Positions 1-6,959 of a DNA stretch of 12,950 bases are shown here, in pieces. Numbering within the stretch: the first letter of the stretch is position 1; each line of letters begins with the position of its first letter. Below the pieces are notes generated by a model. That model was given only the letters and a program-made list of their open reading frames with translations. It was not told the origin of the DNA and did not search any database. Location: assembly GCA_038330085.1 (NCBI GenBank), contig JBBQNP010000131.1:1-12950 (forward strand). The letters run 5' to 3'. This DNA is from JAEUIA01 sp038330085. GTDB lineage: Bacteria; Planctomycetota; UBA1135; GCA-002686595. The position numbers and the translations under genes are program-made.

Positions 1-1525
1 GAAGGTCGTGAAGGACCTGACACCCGGCAAGTGGGAGAGCCCGATCTTCGAGCTCGGCGGCGGGCGCGGCTTCGACTTTTCTCCGGACGGCAAGGAGTTG
101 TGCTATGCGTCGAGCCACGACGAGCATCCGGCCCAGACGACCAACGCAGACCTGTGGATCGTGCCGATCGATGGCGAAGTGAAAGCCGACACCGCGGTCA
201 ACATCACCGCGGCGAACAAGGGCTGGGACGGTGAGCCGCTCTACTCGCCCGACGGCAGCTCGATCGCGTTCATCAGCCAAGCGACACCTGCTTACGAGTC
301 GGACCTCAAGCGCCTCGCCGTCTACGATCGCAGGTCGAAGAGCATCGACTACGTCACGACGCGCGCGAGCTTCGACGACATGGTCGAGGACATGCGCTGG
401 ACGCACGATTCGCGCTCGCTCGTGTTCCAGGCCGACCGCCGCGGACGCAACCCGCTCTTCCGCGTGCCGAAATCCGGCGGGAAACCCGCGCAGGTGCTCG
501 TGCACGGCACGATCGGCGGGTTCGAGCTCACGCCCGACGGACAGGGCGTCGTGTACATGCGCCGCTCGGTCGGCGAGCCGCCCGAGATCTTCGCAGCCAT
601 GCTCGCGGGCGGTGAACCCAAGCGCTTGACCACGCAGAACGCCGACCTCGAAGCCGAAGTCGACTTCCGTCCGGCCGAGGAGATCTGGGTCGACGGCGAG
701 GCGGGGTACAAGATCCAGTGCTTCGTCGTGAAGCCGCACGGCTTCGATCCCAAGCGCAAATACCCGCTCATCCTGAACGTGCACGGCGGTCCGCAGTCGC
801 AGTGGACCGACTCGTTCCGCGGCGACTGGCAGGTCTACCCCGCAAAGGGCTACGTCGTCGCGTTCGCCAACCCCACAGGGTCGAACGGCTTCGGCCAGGA
901 CTATTGCGACGCGATCGGGGGCGACTACGGCGGGCGCGTGTACCGCGACCTGATGAAGGTCTCAGACGCGCTCGAGAAGCTCGACTACGTCGACGCGCAA
1001 CGCATGGGCGTCATGGGCTGGTCGTACGGCGGATACATGTCGATGTGGATCGAAGGGCACACGAACCGCTTCAAGTGCAACGCGGCGATGATGGGCATCT
1101 TCGACTTGCCCAGTTGGTACGGCTCGACCGAGGAGCTGTGGTTTCCCGAGCACGACCAGAAGGGGACGCCGTGGACGAGCGACCAGTACGCGCGCTGGTC
1201 TCCGTCGAACTTCGTCAAGGAGTTCAAGACGCCGGCACTGGTGATCTCGGGCGAGCTCGACTACCGCTGTCCGTACACGCAGAGCCTGTCGTATTTCACC
1301 GCGCTGCAGAAGATGGGCGTGCCCTCGCGCCTCGTGATCCTGCCCAACTCCGGGCACTGGCCGTCGTGGACCGAGATGGCGTTCTACTACGACGTGCACC
1401 TCGACTTCTTCCACCGCTGGCTCGGCGGCGAGCCGGCGCCGTACGACGTGACGCAGATGTCGCGCAACCTCGCGTTCGAGAAGTCCGACAAGCACGAGAA
1501 GGCCGAGAAAACCGAGAAGAAGTAG
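1..1525 (+). CDS. S9-family serine peptidase (prolyl oligopeptidase / dipeptidyl aminopeptidase type), 5' end missing
   Basis: This is an alpha/beta-hydrolase peptidase that probably cleaves oligopeptides, behind a beta-propeller. The frame is open to the window edge (first whole codon at base 2), so the true start lies upstream; family members are usually 600-700 aa and 505 are seen from the GTG at 8, which I use for numbering. Propeller repeats of SPDG/TPDG type occur near residues 24-34, 80-90, 131-155 and 171-185. The catalytic domain begins near residue 240. It has the HGGP oxyanion segment (259-262), the nucleophile in GWSYGGY (Ser339), Asp418 in GELDYRCP and His450 in NSGHW. The Ser-Asp-His order and spacing fit clan SC family S9. 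The C-terminus is a Lys/Glu-rich tail. Any signal peptide would lie outside the window. The next gene starts 5 bp downstream, probably in one operon. Substrate specificity cannot be read from the sequence. Confidence 0.95.
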   Translation, partial: KVVKDLTPGKWESPIFELGGGRGFDFSPDGKELCYASSHDEHPAQTTNADLWIVPIDGEVKADTAVNITAANKGWDGEPLYSPDGSSIAFISQATPAYESDLKRLAVYDRRSKSIDYVTTRASFDDMVEDMRWTHDSRSLVFQADRRGRNPLFRVPKSGGKPAQVLVHGTIGGFELTPDGQGVVYMRRSVGEPPEIFAAMLAGGEPKRLTTQNADLEAEVDFRPAEEIWVDGEAGYKIQCFVVKPHGFDPKRKYPLILNVHGGPQSQWTDSFRGDWQVYPAKGYVVAFANPTGSNGFGQDYCDAIGGDYGGRVYRDLMKVSDALEKLDYVDAQRMGVMGWSYGGYMSMWIEGHTNRFKCNAAMMGIFDLPSWYGSTEELWFPEHDQKGTPWTSDQYARWSPSNFVKEFKTPALVISGELDYRCPYTQSLSYFTALQKMGVPSRLVILPNSGHWPSWTEMAFYYDVHLDFFHRWLGGEPAPYDVTQMSRNLAFEKSDKHEKAEKTEKK

Positions 1526-1530
1526 CCACT

Positions 1531-2547
1531 TTGAAGACCGACTCGAGGGCGCGTGTCCGGAGCGTGAGAGTTCAAATCTGGAGCGCATGGTGCACGTCGG
1601 TGCTGCTCGTGACGGGCTGCGCAAACACGCCTGGGCCGGATCCAGCGACATCTCCGGGCGCTGCGCGTGTCGACGCACAGGGTCACGCCGATCCCCTGCC
1701 TGCCGACGCAGGATCGCAGAGGGGTTCGGCGCACGATCGCGCGTTCTTCGAAGCGTTGAAGCGCACCGACAAGATTCCGGAGGGCACGTCGGCGGCGGAA
1801 TTGCTCGGGGAGATCGAACCCTGGCTGGCCTCGCCTGATCCCGCTCTGCGTGACACGCTGACGTTGACGCTGTGCGCGCGCTGGATCCGCGGCGGACTCT
1901 TGAGCGACGAAGAGCTGCATGCCGCCCTCGCTCGGTTCAGCCGCAACCTCGAGAAGGGGGTCGGCGAGACCGGCACCGACGGCGTCCTCTTGCGCTCGTT
2001 CTCCGCGCTCGCGCTCGATGCGATCGTCGCTCGCGATCTCGAGCGACCGTTCCTGAGCGAAGCCGATCTGCACGAGCTCGTCACCACGGCGCTCGCGTTC
2101 CTGTCGAACGAGAAGGACCTGCGCGGTTTCGATGCGAAGCTCGGTTGGATGCACGCGACCGCGCACACGGCGGACCTCTTGCGCCGCCTGTCGCGTGAGC
2201 CCGCGTTGTGCGAAGCGGACCAGGAGGCGATCGTCGTCGGCCTCGAGGCGAAGCTCGGCGCCGTCGACTTCGTGTTCACGCACGGAGAGAACCGCCGCCT
2301 CGCGCAGGTGCTGGTTGCGCTGATGGCCAGAGCAGACTTCCAGGTCGCGCCGCTCGAAGCGTGGATCGGCCGTGTGCGTGCGCGCAACGACGCGCTGTGG
2401 AATGCCGACGTGCTCGACGAAGCGCTCTATGCCCGCGTGGAGAACGAGACGCAGCTCTTCCGCGAGCTGCTTGCAGCGACGGTGGCGATGCCGCCCGACA
2501 ACGTCAACGGCGCGCGCGTGCGCGAGGTGCTGCTCTCGACGCGCTGA
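1531..2547 (+). CDS. Predicted lipoprotein with a DUF2785-like domain
   Basis: The protein is 338 aa from the TTG at 1531. A short hydrophobic stretch ends in a lipobox, LVTGC, with the lipidated Cys at residue 30, so it is probably anchored to a membrane by lipid. A Pro/Ala/Asp-rich linker (31-70) follows, then an all-helical domain. The segments RSFSALALDAIVARD (155-169), EKDLRGF (194-200), GWMHATAHTADLL (205-217) and FVFTHGENRRLA (247-258) resemble the conserved core of DUF2785 proteins as I remember it; their function is unknown. His208, His212 and Asp215 could form a polar or metal site (inference). The TTG is preceded by AGAAGAAG about 8 nt upstream. A GTG at 1564 would give a tighter 19-residue lipoprotein signal and is a real alternative. 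The 5-bp gap after the S9 peptidase suggests co-transcription. It converges with the xerC-like gene. Confidence 0.8.
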   Translation: MKTDSRARVRSVRVQIWSAWCTSVLLVTGCANTPGPDPATSPGAARVDAQGHADPLPADAGSQRGSAHDRAFFEALKRTDKIPEGTSAAELLGEIEPWLASPDPALRDTLTLTLCARWIRGGLLSDEELHAALARFSRNLEKGVGETGTDGVLLRSFSALALDAIVARDLERPFLSEADLHELVTTALAFLSNEKDLRGFDAKLGWMHATAHTADLLRRLSREPALCEADQEAIVVGLEAKLGAVDFVFTHGENRRLAQVLVALMARADFQVAPLEAWIGRVRARNDALWNADVLDEALYARVENETQLFRELLAATVAMPPDNVNGARVREVLLSTR

Positions 2548-2549
2548 AA

Positions 2550-2613
2550 GAACGTTGGGAGCCTGGATCCCGCTGCGGGTAGTCCCGCGACAGGTGCCTG
2601 GCACCCAACGTTC
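2550..2613. repeat. Nested inverted repeat between convergent genes; possible bidirectional terminator or REP-like element
   Basis: A perfect 10-bp inverted repeat (GAACGTTGGG at 2550-2559, CCCAACGTTC at 2604-2613) encloses smaller dyads. These are CCTG/CAGG (2562-2565 with 2591-2594), GCGGG-TAGT-CCCGC (2575-2588) and the near-perfect palindrome GGTGCC-T-GGCACC (2593-2605). It starts 2 bp after the upstream stop codon and ends within the stop codon of the minus-strand recombinase gene, so it fills the whole convergent gap. There is no immediate T-run on the plus strand; TTTT lies at 2621-2624. A transcription-stopping role is inferred. A dispersed short palindrome is the alternative. Confidence 0.6.
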
Positions 2614-3628
2614 ACCGCGCTTTTCTCCGCTTCACTGTGCGAGCAGTGTCCTCGTCCAGACCCGAGCGTGGGTGAGCCCTCTCGTACACCTCGCGCAGCC
2701 TCTCGATCGACACGTGCGTGTAGATCTGCGTCGTCGTCAGGTGCGCGTGACCGAGCAGGCCTTGCACCGATCGCAGGTCCGCGCCGCGGTCGAGCAGGTG
2801 CGTCGCGAAGCTGTGCCGCAGCGTGTGCGGCGTCGGGCGCCGCGTGAGACCGGCGCGCAGCGCACACTCGTCGACGATGCGGCCGAGCGAGCGCGTCGTC
2901 AGACGTCCGCCGCCCGGACCGAGGAAGATTGCGTTGGTTGCACCGCTCGCGGGTCGCGGACGTGCGGGGTCGGCGAGGTATTCCTTCAACGCGGTGATCG
3001 CGTGGGTGCCCAGGATGCCGAGCCGTTCCTTGCGACCCTTGCCGCGCACGCGCGCGACGCCGCGCGCCATGTCGACGTCACCGCGATCGAGCCCGACCGT
3101 CTCAGCCGCGCGCGTGCCGGCCGAGTACATGACCTCGAGGATCGCGCGGTCGCGCCGGCCGCGCGCCGTGCTCAGGTCGGGGGCGGCGAGCAACGCTTCG
3201 ATCTCCTCGACCGCGATCGCTTTGGGCAGGTTGCGTGCACGTCGGCGCTGTTTCAGTCCGGCCGCGGGATGTGCGCTGAGGATGCCCTTCTGGAGCAGGT
3301 GCCCGAAGAACGTGCGCACGCCCGAGAGCCGGCGCTGCAGCGACGCTTGCGAAAGACCGCCCGCGTCGAGCTCCGCCAGCCACGCGCGCAGCATGCGTGC
3401 GGTCACGAGCTCGGGGGACGAGATCTCCAACTGCGCGCAGAAGCCCACGAACGACGCGAGGTCCCCGCGGTACGCGCGCAACGTGTGCGCCGAAGCACCG
3501 CGTGCGCTGGCGAGCTCGTGCAACCAGCGCTCGACCGCCGTCTGCATCGGCGTCAGTGCGGCAGCCGCCGATTCCGTGCGAACACGGTGCGTGGATGTCG
3601 CGCTCGACGTCGGCGCGGTGCGGGTCAT
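2612..3628 (-). CDS. XerC/XerD-type site-specific tyrosine recombinase
   Basis: The protein is 338 aa. It has an N-terminal SAM-like core-binding domain (about 27-113) and a C-terminal catalytic domain (about 134-320). All active-site residues are visible: Arg173 (GTR), Lys197 (GKG), His268 and Arg271 (HTLRH), His294 (LLGH) and the nucleophile Tyr303 (IYTHV). Their spacing (24, 71, 3, 23 and 9 residues) equals that of E. coli XerD as I recall it. The family resolves chromosome dimers at dif by strand exchange through a 3'-phosphotyrosine link. No second Xer gene or dif-like site was recognised here, so XerC and XerD cannot be told apart. An ATGA overlap with the upstream toroid gene fixes the start. 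That start carries an extra 20-25 residues before the usual domain start. The longer open frame to 3997 is antisense to the toroid gene and was rejected. An integrase on a mobile element is possible, but no other mobile genes are present. Confidence 0.93.
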   Translation of the reverse strand: MTRTAPTSSATSTHRVRTESAAAALTPMQTAVERWLHELASARGASAHTLRAYRGDLASFVGFCAQLEISSPELVTARMLRAWLAELDAGGLSQASLQRRLSGVRTFFGHLLQKGILSAHPAAGLKQRRRARNLPKAIAVEEIEALLAAPDLSTARGRRDRAILEVMYSAGTRAAETVGLDRGDVDMARGVARVRGKGRKERLGILGTHAITALKEYLADPARPRPASGATNAIFLGPGGGRLTTRSLGRIVDECALRAGLTRRPTPHTLRHSFATHLLDRGADLRSVQGLLGHAHLTTTQIYTHVSIERLREVYERAHPRSGLDEDTARTVKRRKAR

Positions 3629-4911
3629 TCCTGGTCGGCTCCCGGCTTGTCGGGATCGGCCTTCTTCGGCTTGTCGGCTCCGGCCGGCGTCGCCGTCGTC
3701 ACCGCGGCCCAACCTGCGGGCCGCTTCGCGTGCGGCTGGAGCAGCGCGATCATCGTCATCGCCGTGCCGAAGTTCTCGCTGCGCGGGAACACGCGGTCGT
3801 TCCAGCCGCCGTCTTCCTCGCGCACGTGCCACAAGAGCTCGTACAACTTCTTGCGGTACTCGGGCCGCTTTTCTTCGGGCAAGAGTTCGATCGCCTGCGC
3901 GACGAAGCGGTGTGCGTAGAAGAAGTAGTAGGGCGCGATGAAGTACGGCGGGATGTGCGTGCCGTTCTGCCTGCGGCGCTGCTCGAGCCAGCGCCAATCC
4001 AGGAAGAACGAATCGACAGCAACCTGGATGCGCTCGAGGCTGCCGCGCCCGGCGAGGTACAGCGTCGTCTCACAGATCGGCGCGCGGCCGATCGAGCCGG
4101 CGACGGCCTCGAACCCCTCGCCGGTCTTGTGCTTGGGGTTGGACCCGTACTGGAACGCGCCGTTGTCGAACCGCGCGTCCTCGAGCGTCTGCAGCGCGCG
4201 CTCGACCGTCGCATCGTCGACGATCTCGCCCTGGCGGCGCGCTTCGAACAGGATCTGCAAGGTCGGCGCAGTCATGAACGTCGACGGCGACGACTTGTCG
4301 CCTTGCCCGCGCGCGTAGTTCCACCCGCCGCGCGAGCCGATCTGCGTTTGCTGCAGGATCCCGATCAAGAGCTTGATGCGCGCATCGACGTACGCCTTCT
4401 GCTTCTCCGGCACGAAACCCGCTTCGCGCATTCCGAGCAAGAACGACAGCGCGTAGGCGTGACCCCAACCGCGCACGTCGTAGCCTTCGACGAAGTCAGT
4501 CGACATCAGCGGGTCGTCGAGCCGCTCCAGCACGAACGCGAACGCGCGATCGATCGCTGCGCGCGCGTCCTTTTTGATCTCCGGACCCGATGCCTGGATC
4601 AACGCCAACGCGCAGATCGACGTGCCGCCGATGCGGTAGCCGATCGGGATCTTGCCGTCGACGCGGTACACGCCCTCGTAGGGCCACTCGGCCTTCTTGG
4701 GCCCGTCGAGCGACTCCTGGTCCGCGATGAGGAGCGCAATGCCGCGCTGGATGGCGGCGTCGATCTCGCGCTCTGCGACCGGCTTCAGGTCGGTGGGATC
4801 CTTGGGCTCGGGCGCCGGATCGGCCTTCGGTTTCTTGGGCTTCGAGGTCTGCGCTTGCGCCGTCGCGGCGAAGATCACAAGGACAGTCAGGAGAGCGAAG
4901 CGGAGTTTCAT
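3625..4911 (-). CDS. Secreted squalene-cyclase/prenyltransferase-fold (alpha/alpha-toroid) protein
   Basis: The protein is 428 aa. Residues 1-20 form a Sec signal peptide (MKLR, hydrophobic core, AxA-type end at AQA). A Lys/Pro-rich linker (21-45) leads into helical repeats. Gly-Trp segments such as GGTSICALALI (95-105), GWGHAYALSFLL (148-159), RGGWNYA (194-200) and DGGWNDRVFP (367-376), each followed by a helix, resemble the terpenoid-cyclase/protein-prenyltransferase toroid repeat. I see no DxDD acid motif of squalene-hopene cyclases and no obvious zinc ligands of prenyltransferases. The export signal also argues against terpene cyclisation. A periplasmic binding or scaffold role is inference. 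The C-terminus is a charged Lys/Pro/Asp tail. The gene sits 159 bp after the coiled-coil gene and overlaps the recombinase gene by 4 bp. An extended -10-like element lies about 55 nt upstream. There is no strong Shine-Dalgarno sequence. Confidence 0.8.
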   Translation of the reverse strand: MKLRFALLTVLVIFAATAQAQTSKPKKPKADPAPEPKDPTDLKPVAEREIDAAIQRGIALLIADQESLDGPKKAEWPYEGVYRVDGKIPIGYRIGGTSICALALIQASGPEIKKDARAAIDRAFAFVLERLDDPLMSTDFVEGYDVRGWGHAYALSFLLGMREAGFVPEKQKAYVDARIKLLIGILQQTQIGSRGGWNYARGQGDKSSPSTFMTAPTLQILFEARRQGEIVDDATVERALQTLEDARFDNGAFQYGSNPKHKTGEGFEAVAGSIGRAPICETTLYLAGRGSLERIQVAVDSFFLDWRWLEQRRRQNGTHIPPYFIAPYYFFYAHRFVAQAIELLPEEKRPEYRKKLYELLWHVREEDGGWNDRVFPRSENFGTAMTMIALLQPHAKRPAGWAAVTTATPAGADKPKKADPDKPGADQE

Positions 4912-4966
4912 CGCAGGCTCGCAGCGAGTTGGGGAGGCGTGCGCGCACGTCGTGCGCGACCCACCG

Positions 4967-4975
4967 ACTCTAGCA
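4967..4975 (-). promoter_or_regulatory. Possible extended -10 element for the toroid gene
   Basis: Read on the minus strand this is TGC-TAGAGT, an extended -10 (TGn) with 4 of 6 matches to TATAAT and no recognisable -35. Transcription would begin near 4960, giving a leader of about 50 nt. That leader would open with a palindrome (CGCGCACG-A-CGTGCGCG on the minus strand, 4942-4958). The remainder of the 4912-5070 gap shows nothing else I can name. Confidence 0.3.
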
Positions 4976-5070
4976 AGACGTTGCGATCCTCACCGTACCG
5001 AACGCGTCAGCTCGCGCGTGACACGCACCCGGAGTGCATGGATCCGTCGACGACGACCGCTGCGACGTGC

Positions 5071-5559
5071 CTACTTCGGCGTGTCGGTCGCGTCGGACTT
5101 CGCGCCCGGCTTCTTGAGCGGCTCGACCAGCGGCGTCACCGGCATCGCCGGCACGTCGCGTTGCTGTGTGTTCAGCGTTGCGCGCCAACCGGCGAGCAGG
5201 ATCTCGCGCGAGTTCGGGTTGATCCCCGCCGTGAACCCGGCCGCTTCGGACGCGGCCAGCGCTTCCTGCAGCGCCGCGGCGCTCGTCGCCTGAGCATCGA
5301 GGTAGTGCACGACCTTCGCGAGCGTGACCTTCGTCTCGGAGAGTTCGCTCGCTAGACCTTCACAGCGCTTGCGTGTCGAGACGAGATCGCTCTCGAGCAG
5401 CTCCATCCGCTTCGCGCTGTCGTCCTTCGGCGCGTCCTTGTCCTTTTGCTCCTGCTTTTGCTCCTGCCTTTGATCCTGCTTCGGGTCCTGCCCTTGCGAG
5501 AACGCCAGACCGCCGCCGATCGCCAAGGCCACGAGGAACACACCGATGGACGTCTTCAT
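5071..5559 (-). CDS. Small secreted coiled-coil protein, unknown function
   Basis: The protein is 162 aa from the ATG at 5559. Residues 1-21 look like a signal peptide or membrane anchor (MKTS, hydrophobic core to GLAFSQG). Next comes a low-complexity Gln/Lys/Glu/Asp stretch (22-48) encoded by 12-bp tandem repeats. A heptad-like coiled coil follows (about 50-106), with one Cys at residue 66. A conserved-looking end, NPNSREILLAGWRATLN (114-130), and a Pro/Lys-rich tail complete it. I recognise no family. A second start at 5598 adds 13 residues, but these would precede the basic n-region of the signal, so I prefer 5559. It is divergent from the transporter gene and first in the minus-strand group with the toroid and recombinase genes. 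The exported coiled coil may bind the toroid protein; this is only inference. Confidence 0.7.
   Translation of the reverse strand: MKTSIGVFLVALAIGGGLAFSQGQDPKQDQRQEQKQEQKDKDAPKDDSAKRMELLESDLVSTRKRCEGLASELSETKVTLAKVVHYLDAQATSAAALQEALAASEAAGFTAGINPNSREILLAGWRATLNTQQRDVPAMPVTPLVEPLKKPGAKSDATDTPK
5443..5490. repeat. Four 12-bp tandem repeats coding a Gln/Glu/Lys-rich tract
   Basis: Two identical units CTTTTGCTCCTG (5443-5454, 5455-5466) are followed by two diverged ones (5467-5478, 5479-5490). On the minus strand they encode the QEQK-type low-complexity segment of the small secreted protein. Because 12 bp is four codons, changes in copy number would keep the frame. Confidence 0.8.
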
Positions 5560-5568
5560 GATGCGGGA

Positions 5569-5598
5569 AGGATCGGCTGGCCGGGGTGGATGACTCAA
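5569..5598 (-). promoter_or_regulatory. Promoter-like sequence for the coiled-coil gene
   Basis: On the minus strand, TTGAGT (5593-5598) is separated by 18 bp from GATCCT (5569-5574), which ends 9 nt before the ATG at 5559. The -35 matches TTGACA at 4 of 6 positions and the -10 is weak. Use of this promoter would give a transcript with almost no leader. No Shine-Dalgarno sequence precedes this ATG, which is consistent. Confidence 0.35.
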
Positions 5599-5633
5599 GT
5601 GCGAGCCGGAAGGAATTTCCCGCGCGCGGTCTC

Positions 5634-5642
5634 TGCTATCCT
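5634..5642 (+). promoter_or_regulatory. Extended -10 promoter element directly before the MFS gene
   Basis: TGC-TATCCT is an extended -10 with 4 of 6 matches to TATAAT. It ends 9 nt before the ATG at 5652. No clear -35 is seen 16-18 bp upstream. Transcription would start at about 5649-5652, so the mRNA would be leaderless or nearly so. This fits the lack of a Shine-Dalgarno sequence and supports 5652 over the in-frame ATG at 5586. Confidence 0.45.
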
Positions 5643-5651
5643 CCGCGCCGC

Positions 5652-6953
5652 ATGTCCGGGAAAGAGACCACGAGCGGAGCCGCCCCGAAGAACCTGCCGC
5701 CGGGCAGCCGCTCGCCGCTCCTCTTCATCTTCCTCACGGTCTTCATCGACCTCCTCGGATTCGGGATCGTGATCCCGCTCCTGCCCATCTACTCCGACAT
5801 GTACGGAGCGGGCCCCAAGACGCTGAGCTTGCTCTTCGCGAGCTTCTCCGCGATGCAGTTCCTCTTCGCGCCGATGTGGGGCCGCTTGTCGGACCGCATC
5901 GGTCGCAAGCCCGTGCTCGTCGGCGGATTGCTCGGATCCGCCGTGGCGTACGTCGTGTTCGCGAACGCGCACTCGCTCGTGCTCCTGTTCGTGTCGCGCA
6001 TGATGGCGGGCTTCTTCGGCGCGAACATCTCGACGGCCAACGCCTACATCGCCGACGTCACGACGCCCGAGAACCGCATCAAGGGCATGGGCATGATCGG
6101 CGCGGCATTCGGGCTGGGGTTCACCCTCGGTCCGCTCCTGGGCGGTGAGCTCACGCACTGGTCGCGTGACGCTCCGGGTTGGTTCGCGGCCGGGCTCTCG
6201 ACCTGCGCCGCGATCTTCGGCTGGTTCAACCTGGTCGAACCGACGCGGCACGAGCGGGCCGCATCTCGCGTGTTCGGTGCGGAGGAGCTTCGTACGGCGG
6301 CGCGCACCGCGCGCATCGGCACGCTGTACGTGCTCGGCTTCCTGTTCATCACGAGCTTTGCGTCCTTCGAGAGCTTCTTCGTGTTCTTCGGCCTGGCCAA
6401 GTTTCCCGCCGTCTTCCACCTGCCGGGCGCCGTAGCGAACGCGACGATGCAGGACTTGATGAAAGCAGCGCCCATCACCGGGCGCTACCTGGGCGGCATC
6501 GGGATCATTTCGGCGATCATCCAGGGCGGGTTGATCCGCCGCATCGCCAAACGCTTCGGAGAAACGGCGCTGATCACGGCCGGTCCGTTCATCCTCGCGG
6601 TCGCCTTCCTCGTCGTCGGTTTCGCGACGTCGTGGTGGGTCGTCGTCGTCGGTTGTCTGATCATGCCCATCGGTTTCGGCATCAACAATCCGTCGCTGTC
6701 GAGCCTGCTCTCGCGTGCGACGCCGGCGGATCACCAGGGCGCGTACTTGGGTTTGAACCAGAGTGCGCTGAGCCTCGCGCGCGTGTCCGGGCCGCTCATC
6801 GCGGGGTACGTGTTCGCGGCGTTCGGCCCTTCGTGGCCCTTTTTCACCGGAGCCGGGATCCTGTTCGTGTCCTCCATGATCGCGCTGCGCTACCACCGCC
6901 GCTTCCGTGAGACCTTCGCGCGCGAACCCGTGCCCGCAGTCGCGAAGGCCTGA
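5652..6953 (+). CDS. Major facilitator superfamily transporter, DHA1/TetA-like drug:proton antiporter type
   Basis: The protein is 433 aa, with about 12 hydrophobic segments in the inner membrane. The first helix (about 22-46, FIDLLGFGIVIPLLP) is typical of the TCR/Tet group. Motif A, GRLSDRIGRKP (77-87), lies in the loop between helices 2 and 3. Arg116 in SRMMAGFFGAN fits motif B. The antiporter motif C, GLGFTLGPLLGG (154-165), is intact. These fit a proton-coupled exporter of a small organic compound; the substrate is unknown. The segment after helix 7 (about 248-280) is long and partly polar, making a sizeable outer loop. I chose 5652 because an extended -10 lies just upstream and the 22 extra residues from 5586 are not hydrophobic or conserved-looking. 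pabB begins 6 bp after the stop, so transporter, pabB and pabC probably share one mRNA. Export of a chorismate-derived compound or antifolate is possible but unproven. Confidence 0.92.
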   Translation: MSGKETTSGAAPKNLPPGSRSPLLFIFLTVFIDLLGFGIVIPLLPIYSDMYGAGPKTLSLLFASFSAMQFLFAPMWGRLSDRIGRKPVLVGGLLGSAVAYVVFANAHSLVLLFVSRMMAGFFGANISTANAYIADVTTPENRIKGMGMIGAAFGLGFTLGPLLGGELTHWSRDAPGWFAAGLSTCAAIFGWFNLVEPTRHERAASRVFGAEELRTAARTARIGTLYVLGFLFITSFASFESFFVFFGLAKFPAVFHLPGAVANATMQDLMKAAPITGRYLGGIGIISAIIQGGLIRRIAKRFGETALITAGPFILAVAFLVVGFATSWWVVVVGCLIMPIGFGINNPSLSSLLSRATPADHQGAYLGLNQSALSLARVSGPLIAGYVFAAFGPSWPFFTGAGILFVSSMIALRYHRRFRETFAREPVPAVAKA

Positions 6954-6959
6954 CGTTTC

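Noticed and set aside
2612..3628. The tyrosine recombinase as integrase of a genomic island
   Set aside because: There is no tRNA gene, direct repeat pair, or phage or plasmid gene nearby, and catalytic spacing matches housekeeping XerC/XerD.
2372..3919. Plus-strand 515-codon open frame across the convergent gap and the recombinase gene
   Set aside because: The minus strand carries all six tyrosine-recombinase catalytic residues at family spacing; the plus frame is Arg-rich with no motif.
4942..4958. The CGCGCACG / CGTGCGCG arms shared by the 4942-4958 palindrome and the hairpin before xseA as a common operator
   Set aside because: The 8-mer CGCGCACG recurs in coding DNA elsewhere in the window (for example near 3042 and 3817), and the arms are in opposite order, so chance in GC-rich DNA explains it.
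3397..5355. Long plus-strand open frame across the toroid gene
   Set aside because: The translation is low-complexity Arg-rich and the minus strand holds a coherent signal peptide plus repeat protein. It is a GC-driven shadow.
5586..5651. ATG at 5586 as the MFS start
   Set aside because: It precedes the extended -10 element, and the added 22 residues do not look like a transporter N-terminus.
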